Below, one piece after another: positions 58,472 through 64,000 of a DNA stretch of 64,000 nt. The DNA is from Providencia alcalifaciens (GTDB lineage Bacteria > Pseudomonadota > Gammaproteobacteria > Enterobacterales > Enterobacteriaceae). The stretch is taken from positions 1,323,353 to 1,387,352 of the forward strand of contig JAOQNJ010000001.1 of NCBI GenBank assembly GCA_025961275.1, in the 5' to 3' direction. Position 1 is the stretch's first letter. Each line of letters starts with the position of its first letter. The notes under the pieces are model-generated. The model was not told the origin of the DNA. It made no database searches and saw only the letters and a program-made list of their open reading frames with translations. The translations under genes and the position numbers were made by a program.

Positions 58472-59497
58472 TTAACTCAGTGTATTACGAATTCTAGCAT
58501 GGTACACCTCTATCTTCTGAGGTGTAAGTAACTTACGTTCATCATCAAGAACCACTCCTCCTGCATCAGAGGCAATCCGTTGTGCTGCTTGCAGCATCAA
58601 TTTGAAGTTTTGCGCTGCATCACCATAAGAAGGAACCATCATAAACATCGAGATACCTGGAGTAGTAAATTCAGACATCGTTTCTGGATGAAAAGAACCC
58701 GGTTTTACCATGTTTGCAAGGCTAAATAATACTGGTCCTGTACCTGATGGGTGTACATGACGGTGGAAAATCTGCATTTCACCAAATTGGAATCCAGCTT
58801 GAAGGATACTTTGTAACAACACTTCACCTTGAAGAACTTGCTCATGATGTGCAGCTACATGAAGAACCAGTACCGTCTCCTTGTTGTTTGCTGGAGATGG
58901 ATCTTTCGATTGTTCAGTTTTCTTCTCAGTGTACGTCGGTTCCTGTTCATGGTGAATCTGCTGTTGCTCCCCAGTATTTTTATTGGTATCCAAATCGAAT
59001 TCAGGTTGTTCTGGCGCGATATTCGTATGCATTTGCGATGTAGCAGCAGATTGCGGTGCTTGAGGTTGCTGAGTAGCCACTCTCGCAGGAGGTTGTTCAC
59101 TTGCAATTTCAACTCGTGGTTCAACACGTGGTGCATTTGCAGATTCAACAGACTCTGACCGTTCAGGTTCAATTTTTAATTCAGGCTCAGTGTCATGACT
59201 AGGCAGTGAAATGGGTGGCAAATCAGGTTCGACACGACGCTCTTCTTTCACCTGACGCACGGGCTCAGAAGCAACCGGCTTAGAAGCTGGTGACTCCACG
59301 GCTTTGGTTTCAGTAAATAATGCAGAATCATCATCTTCATTCGATGATTTATCCTGGCTGTCATGTTTTCGGCGTTTTACGGGACGATCACGGAATAACC
59401 TTGAGCGCTCTTTACGGCTGGTCCATAAACCATGCAGTAATAAAGCAACTATGGCTATCGCACCTACGACCACTAATATCAGACGCAAATCCTGCAT
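58472..59497 (-). CDS. zipA: ZipA cell division protein
   Basis: 341 residues from the ATG at 59495-59497, which gives the typical N-terminus [20 protein letters not shown]; the frame further upstream is not native. A single N-terminal membrane anchor is followed by a short basic stretch ([18 protein letters not shown]), a long Pro/Glu/Gln-rich linker (about 45-200) and the C-terminal FtsZ-binding domain (about 205-341; [40 protein letters not shown]). It tethers FtsZ to the inner membrane at the division site. Divergent from cysZ. Confidence 0.96.
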   Translation of the reverse strand: MQDLRLILVVVGAIAIVALLLHGLWTSRKERSRLFRDRPVKRRKHDSQDKSSNEDDDSALFTETKAVESPASKPVASEPVRQVKEERRVEPDLPPISLPSHDTEPELKIEPERSESVESANAPRVEPRVEIASEQPPARVATQQPQAPQSAATSQMHTNIAPEQPEFDLDTNKNTGEQQQIHHEQEPTYTEKKTEQSKDPSPANNKETVLVLHVAAHHEQVLQGEVLLQSILQAGFQFGEMQIFHRHVHPSGTGPVLFSLANMVKPGSFHPETMSEFTTPGISMFMMVPSYGDAAQNFKLMLQAAQRIASDAGGVVLDDERKLLTPQKIEVYHARIRNTLS

Positions 59498-59864
59498 CGC
59501 TGCTATCTCTAATTGTTGAATGATGATGCCACCACGGCAGAAGCTATATCTAAAATAAATCGAGTTACATGTAGACAAAAAGCAACACTATTCCGATGAA
59601 AAAAACCGATAAGCATAGATTACTTAGTAGTTCGGATAGCGAGTGCTTTACTATTCTAAAAAACAAATCATGTTGCTTGAAATATGATGAATACACCCTA
59701 AGATTATTTGCCAAACGATCTAAGTGCAACCCTCTGAACGATTTTCTTCTAAGAAAGAGACAATTCCGCTACCGTTTGCTGCTTTTTTAAGCAAATAATG
59801 ACTAGTCAGCCTAAAATCCTACCTATATGATACAAGGTCAATCGTAAAGGAGTGAATAAGAAGT
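59498..59864. other. divergent zipA/cysZ promoter region
   Basis: 367 bp with no gene; a 64-codon plus frame at 59596 lacks coding character and ribosome-binding site. Confidence 0.5.
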
Positions 59865-60629
59865 ATGACTCAATCGACAGATTCGCAACAAAAAGATCAT
59901 TCTGGTTTTTATTATTTCGCTCAAGGGTGGCGACTTGTTACGCGTCCAGGTATAAAACGTTTTGTTATTTTGCCACTTTTGGCCAACATTATCTTCCTTG
60001 GTGGCGCATTTTGGTGGCTATATGGCAAGCTAGGCGGTTGGATTGATCAAGTCATGAGCTATATCCCAAGCTGGTTACAGTGGCTTGATTATTTGATCTG
60101 GCCACTTGCTGTGGTTTCCATCCTACTGGTCTTCACCTATTTTTTTAGTACGGTAGCCAACATTATTGCGGCTCCTTTTAATGGTTGGTTATCAGAAAAA
60201 CTCGAATCTGATTTAACAGGCATTCCATCCCCAGATAGCGGCGTTGGAGAATTGCTTAAAGACGTTCCTCGCATGCTGAAGCGAGAATTTGTTAGAATTG
60301 GTTATTATCTCCCACGGGCTCTCGGTTTATTGATACTATTCCTGATTCCCGGTATTGGGCAAACCGTTGCTCCTGTTCTATGGTTTTTATTTGGCGCTTG
60401 GATGATGTCGGTTCAATATTGTGATTACCCATTTGATAATCATCGTGTTGGCTTTAAAGAAATGAAACAAACATTAGCCAAAGACCGTATTAAGAACATT
60501 CAATTTGGCAGTACTGTTAGTTTGCTGATGATGATCCCTATCGTTAATTTACTGATCATGCCGGTAGCTGTGTGTGGAGCTACGTTAATGTGGGTCGACC
60601 GTTACCGCGTCCGTCACGCGCGTTATTGA
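59865..60629 (+). CDS. cysZ: CysZ sulfate transporter
   Basis: 254 residues, close to E. coli CysZ. Membrane segments include [40 protein letters not shown] and the conserved [17 protein letters not shown] loop. CysZ is a high-affinity proton-linked sulfate channel feeding assimilation to sulfide for CysK, the next gene. AAGGAG lies 14 bases before the ATG. Confidence 0.96.
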   Translation: MTQSTDSQQKDHSGFYYFAQGWRLVTRPGIKRFVILPLLANIIFLGGAFWWLYGKLGGWIDQVMSYIPSWLQWLDYLIWPLAVVSILLVFTYFFSTVANIIAAPFNGWLSEKLESDLTGIPSPDSGVGELLKDVPRMLKREFVRIGYYLPRALGLLILFLIPGIGQTVAPVLWFLFGAWMMSVQYCDYPFDNHRVGFKEMKQTLAKDRIKNIQFGSTVSLLMMIPIVNLLIMPVAVCGATLMWVDRYRVRHARY

Positions 60630-60652
60630 TTTTAATTGCGTTATCTTAATCT

Positions 60653-60683
60653 AAAAAAGCGCGAGCACAACTCCCGCTTTTTT
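60653..60683 (+). terminator. intrinsic terminator of cysZ
   Basis: AAAAAGCGCGAG-CACAA-CTCCCGCTTTTTT with one mismatch and a following T run, 24 bp after the stop. Confidence 0.85.
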
Positions 60684-60781
60684 GCTTTTAACCCTACCCT
60701 ACGTTATCACCTATGTTCGATATTCACTCACTGAAGATTGACGCAACAACCTTTTACTTAGAACTTTTTTGTATAAAATAA

Positions 60782-60801
60782 CTAAGCGTTATAAGCTTAG
60801 T
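60782..60801. promoter_or_regulatory. dyad in the cysK promoter region, shared with the MetQ-like control region
   Basis: ACTAAGC at 60781-60787 and GCTTAGT at 60795-60801 flank GTTATAA. The 12 bases at 60788-60799 (GTTATAAGCTTA) are the same as at 41812-41823. CysB activates cysK in enterics, so this is a candidate CysB region. Confidence 0.45.
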
Positions 60802-60906
60802 CTTAATTCATATTTGCAATAATAACGAGTTCACGTATGTTGAAATCAATCTTACATCCAATTTCTCGGTTTTAATTGGCTAATTGCCTGATTTTAAGGA
60901 TATCCC

Positions 60907-61860
60907 ATGAGTAAAATTTATGATGATAATTCGTTAACCATTGGTCACACTCCATTAGTACGTTTAAAGCACTTTGGTCGTGGTAATATTTTAGCCAAAA
61001 TCGAATCACGTAATCCAAGTTTCAGCGTTAAATGTCGTATTGGTGCGAATATGATTTGGGATGCTGAAAAAAAAGGTATCCTCACTAAAGAAAAAGAATT
61101 AGTTGAACCAACCAGTGGAAATACAGGAATTGCTCTAGCATATGTCGCCGCGGCAAGAGGTTATAAACTAACTCTTACTATGCCGGAAACCATGAGTATA
61201 GAACGCCGTAAACTACTCAAAGCATTAGGCGCTACTCTGGTACTAACTGAAGGCGCTAAAGGAATGAAAGGGGCTATTGAAAAAGCAGAAGAGATAGTGA
61301 AAAGCGATCCTAATAAATATCTTTTGTTACAACAGTTCAATAACCCAGCTAACCCTGAGATCCATGAAAAAACCACTGGACCTGAAATTTGGGAAGATAC
61401 TGACGGTAATGTTGATGCAATCATTGCGGGTGTCGGTACTGGTGGAACTATCACTGGCATTGGTCGTTACTTAAAAAATACCAAGGGTAAAGACGTCACT
61501 ATCGTTGCGGTTGAACCCGCAACATCACCTGTCATTAGCCAAACCATAGCAGGTGAAGAAGTTAAACCTGGCCCACATAAAATTCAAGGTATCGGTGCTG
61601 GTTTCATTCCAGGCAACTTAGATGTATCTCTGATTGATAGAGTATTCAAAATTACAGATGACGAAGCCATTAAAACAGCTCGTGAATTAATGGAAAAAGA
61701 AGGTATCCTCGCTGGAATATCTTCCGGTGCCGCAATTGCGGCAGCGGTTAAATTAGCAGCTGAACCTGAGTTCAAAGATAAAAACATTGTTGTTATCTTA
61801 CCTTCGTCAGGTGAACGCTATTTATCCACGGTACTCTTCGCTGATATTTCCGCAGATTAA
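60907..61860 (+). CDS. cysK: cysteine synthase A (O-acetylserine sulfhydrylase)
   Basis: 317 residues. The PLP Lys lies in [11 protein letters not shown] (SxKxR), the substrate loop is [12 protein letters not shown], and the phosphate-binding loop is [14 protein letters not shown]. Makes cysteine from O-acetylserine and sulfide. CysK follows cysZ with its own promoter region and is upstream of ptsHI, the usual enteric order. Intact. Confidence 0.98.
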   Translation: MSKIYDDNSLTIGHTPLVRLKHFGRGNILAKIESRNPSFSVKCRIGANMIWDAEKKGILTKEKELVEPTSGNTGIALAYVAAARGYKLTLTMPETMSIERRKLLKALGATLVLTEGAKGMKGAIEKAEEIVKSDPNKYLLLQQFNNPANPEIHEKTTGPEIWEDTDGNVDAIIAGVGTGGTITGIGRYLKNTKGKDVTIVAVEPATSPVISQTIAGEEVKPGPHKIQGIGAGFIPGNLDVSLIDRVFKITDDEAIKTARELMEKEGILAGISSGAAIAAAVKLAAEPEFKDKNIVVILPSSGERYLSTVLFADISAD

Positions 61861-61884
61861 TTTAAAAAGCGTTAACTATTCGTT

Positions 61885-61912
61885 AAAAAAGCACCTATTT
61901 GGTGCTTTTTTT
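61885..61912 (+). terminator. intrinsic terminator of cysK
   Basis: AAAAAGCACC-TATTT-GGTGCTTTTTTT, 10-bp perfect stem with a seven-T run, 25 bp after the stop. The remaining gap to ptsH (61913-62211) contains the pts promoter region only. Confidence 0.95.
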
Positions 61913-62211
61913 GTGGCATAGATCAAACTTTAGCACGGATTGAGATGATTTCTAATCGCGGGTTTAGTATTAAACATAGTAATTATTTTGAGCCACGAAA
62001 TTAATCGAGTTTTAGTCAGAGCTTTACTCTATTTAGGAGATACTTTGATTATTATAACGGAATTATTTAGGCTGATTATCTTAAAAAGTGTTGATACTAG
62101 ACAAGTAAGAAACCTTTTTAACCGTTCATAATCTAACTATACGCAAACCCAGAATATTTAATCTACAATAGCTGGGTGATTATAAAAAACTAAAGTTATT
62201 GAGGAAATAAT

Positions 62212-62469
62212 ATGTTCCAGCAAGAAGTCACTATTACAGCACCAAACGGCTTACATACTCGCCCAGCCGCTCAATTTGTGAAAGAAGCCAAGGCATTCAC
62301 TTCTGATATTACTTTGATTTCTGGTGGCAAATCCGCTAGCGCGAAAAGCCTGTTCAAGTTACAGACTCTGGGCTTGACCCAAGGTACTGTTGTGACGATT
62401 TCTGCCGAAGGCGAAGACGAAAAACAAGCAGTTGAGCACTTAGTTAAACTGATGGGTGAACTGGAATAA
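62212..62469 (+). CDS. ptsH: HPr phosphocarrier protein
   Basis: 85 residues. The phosphorylated His15 lies in [15 protein letters not shown] and the regulatory Ser46 region is [15 protein letters not shown]. HPr passes phosphate from enzyme I to sugar-specific EIIs such as MtlA. GAGGAA lies 6 bases before the ATG. A 10-bp hairpin separates it from ptsI. Confidence 0.98.
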   Translation: MFQQEVTITAPNGLHTRPAAQFVKEAKAFTSDITLISGGKSASAKSLFKLQTLGLTQGTVVTISAEGEDEKQAVEHLVKLMGELE

Positions 62470-62510
62470 TCTTGCTAACAAGAGAGTCAGTTTTACCTTT
62501 TTGCCCCTTC

Positions 62511-62536
62511 ATCCCTGAATCTTGATATTCAGGGAT
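62511..62536 (+). terminator. hairpin between ptsH and ptsI
   Basis: ATCCCTGAAT-CTTGAT-ATTCAGGGAT, perfect 10-bp stem, but no T tract. Probably a partial attenuator or RNA processing site setting more HPr than enzyme I. Confidence 0.65.
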
Positions 62537-62615
62537 ATCAGTTTAATCACTGATAAATTTACTGTTTTCTCTTCAACATCAGAACACCTACCCGCCGTAG
62601 TAGTAAGGTAATTTT

Positions 62616-64000
62616 ATGATTTCAGGAATTTTAGTATCCCCAGGTTTTGCTTTTGGTCAGGCTTTAATCCTCAAGGAAGATCCTATCATTGTTAGCACAA
62701 AAAAAATTGCTGACGACCAGATAGAAACCGAGATCCAACATTTTATTGAGGGGCGCAACAAATCAGCTGAACAGCTCAGCCTCATAAAAGAGAAAGCCGA
62801 AAAAAATCTTGGTGCGGAAAAAGCTGAGATCTTTGAAGGCCATATTATGCTGCTGGAAGATGAAGAGCTTGAGCAAGAAATTTTCGCCCTGATAAAGGGC
62901 GACAAAAAAACAGCAGATGCCGCTGTTTACTCTGTCATTGAAGATCAAGCTCAAGCGCTTGAAGCACTTGATGATGAATATCTAAAAGAACGTGCCGCAG
63001 ACGTGCGTGATATTGGTAAACGTCTGTTAAAAAACATTCTAAATATGCCAATTGTCGATTTAAGTGCTATCGACAAAGAAGTCATTCTGGTTGCTGCTGA
63101 CCTTACCCCATCAGAAACAGCACAGTTAAACCTTGATAAAGTTTTAGGTTTTATTACTGATTTAGGTGGTCGTACATCACATACTTCAATCATGGCTCGC
63201 TCACTTGAGCTTCCAGCAATTGTTGGCACAAGCGATGCGACTAGCCAAATTAAAAATGGCGATTATATTATTCTCGATGGTGTAAACAATAAGATTTACT
63301 TGAATCCATCGGATGCTGAAATCGACAAACTTAAACAATTCAATGATGAATATCATCAAGAGCAAATTGAGCTCGCTAAATTAAAAGATTTACCTGCCAT
63401 CACGCTTGATGGCCATCAAGTTGAAGTCTGTGCAAACATTGGTACTGTCCGTGATGTTGCTGGTGCTGAACGCAATGGTGCTGAAGGTGTTGGTTTATAC
63501 CGCACTGAATTCCTATTTATGGACCGAGATTCCCTACCTACTGAGGAAGAGCAATTCCAAGCTTATAAAGCAGTTGCTGAGGGTATGGGTAGCCAAGCTG
63601 TTATTGTCCGTACTATGGATATCGGTGGTGATAAAGACCTGCCATACATGAATCTGCCAAAAGAAGAAAACCCATTCTTAGGCTGGCGTGCAATTCGAAT
63701 TTGCCTTGATCGCAAAGAAATTCTACATTCTCAATTAAGAGCTATTTTAAGAGCCTCAAGTTTTGGTAAACTACGAATCATGTTCCCGATGATTATTTCC
63801 GTAGAGGAAGTTCGAGAACTAAAAGCAGAACTTGAGATGCTAAAAGTTCAATTGCGTGAAGAAGGCAAAGCTTTTGATGAATCCATTGAAGTTGGTGTGA
63901 TGGTCGAAACACCAGCAGCAGCTGTGATTGCTCATCATTTAGCAAAAGAAGTAGACTTTTTCAGCATTGGAACAAACGATCTCACTCAGTATACTCTAGC
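62616..64000 (+). CDS. ptsI: PTS enzyme I, 3' end outside window
   Basis: ATG at 62616, AAGG 7 bases upstream. About 461 of 575 or so codons are in the window. The phosphorylated His189 lies in [15 protein letters not shown]; the PEP-binding domain shows [18 protein letters not shown] and [11 protein letters not shown], and the visible part ends at [13 protein letters not shown]. It takes phosphate from PEP and passes it to HPr. The open frame shows no fault up to the window edge. Confidence 0.97.
   Translation, partial: MISGILVSPGFAFGQALILKEDPIIVSTKKIADDQIETEIQHFIEGRNKSAEQLSLIKEKAEKNLGAEKAEIFEGHIMLLEDEELEQEIFALIKGDKKTADAAVYSVIEDQAQALEALDDEYLKERAADVRDIGKRLLKNILNMPIVDLSAIDKEVILVAADLTPSETAQLNLDKVLGFITDLGGRTSHTSIMARSLELPAIVGTSDATSQIKNGDYIILDGVNNKIYLNPSDAEIDKLKQFNDEYHQEQIELAKLKDLPAITLDGHQVEVCANIGTVRDVAGAERNGAEGVGLYRTEFLFMDRDSLPTEEEQFQAYKAVAEGMGSQAVIVRTMDIGGDKDLPYMNLPKEENPFLGWRAIRICLDRKEILHSQLRAILRASSFGKLRIMFPMIISVEEVRELKAELEMLKVQLREEGKAFDESIEVGVMVETPAAAVIAHHLAKEVDFFSIGTNDLTQYTL

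Noticed and set aside
59596-59790. Plus ORF of 64 codons between zipA and cysZ
   Set aside because: Lys/Ser/Cys-rich without coding character, no ribosome-binding site; the interval is the divergent promoter region.

Overview
The window is a chromosomal segment of a low-GC member of the Enterobacterales. It is most likely Providencia or a close relative in the Morganellaceae; this is inferred from AT-rich DNA, an MrpJ-type orphan regulator and an enteric backbone (valine/lysine tRNAs, gltX, alanine tRNAs, nupC, ligA, zipA, cysZ, cysK, ptsH, ptsI). About the first 29 kb is accessory DNA; the rest is metabolic and housekeeping chromosome.

Left part (1-7820): a minus-strand operon of an MmeI-type DNA methyltransferase, a DEAD/DEAH helicase, a GIY-YIG (T5orf172) nuclease and a GHKL (Hsp90/MutL-like) ATPase that runs off the left edge. 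It looks like a composite restriction or anti-phage system. The ATPase reading frame has a TAG at codon 15, so the system may be damaged or depend on an internal start.

Next (8244-17702): an orphan type VI secretion module, also on the minus strand: hcp, vgrG, a DUF2169 adaptor, a DUF4150 PAAR-like tip, a 1571-residue Rhs effector with a probable EndoU RNase toxin, and its immunity gene. A terminator-like hairpin separates hcp from vgrG, and vgrG carries a run of ten G that could make it phase-variable.

Then (18700-28883): a 5'-truncated unknown gene with two tiny membrane ORFs, followed by two near-identical 1232-bp IS3-family elements in opposite orientation. They bracket a second T6SS module: a DUF4123 adaptor, a VasX-like pore-forming effector, a membrane immunity protein, a PAAR protein and a vgrG remnant. 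Coding sequences are cut at three IS ends and the fourth lies at the very start of the DUF4123 gene; neither copy has a target duplication, pointing to IS-driven deletion or rearrangement. The right-hand copy interrupts a cytochrome c peroxidase gene (ccp/yhjA) that still has a perfect FNR box upstream.

From 30 kb on: thiosulfate uptake (tsuA and a TusA-like protein), the mannitol operon mtlA-mtlD-mtlR with two strong CRP sites, an SLC13-type permease, a MoaF-like/SDR/cyclase catabolic group, and a divergent cluster combining a MetNIQ-type ABC transporter with a peroxidase-like fusion protein and a flavin monooxygenase. That cluster probably scavenges an organosulfur or related compound; its control region shares a 12-mer with the cysK promoter region. 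After an AT-rich gene-poor stretch holding the MrpJ-like regulator come the tRNA-flanked gltX, nupC, ligA, a frameshifted phage-type gene, zipA, cysZ, cysK, ptsH and the 5' part of ptsI.
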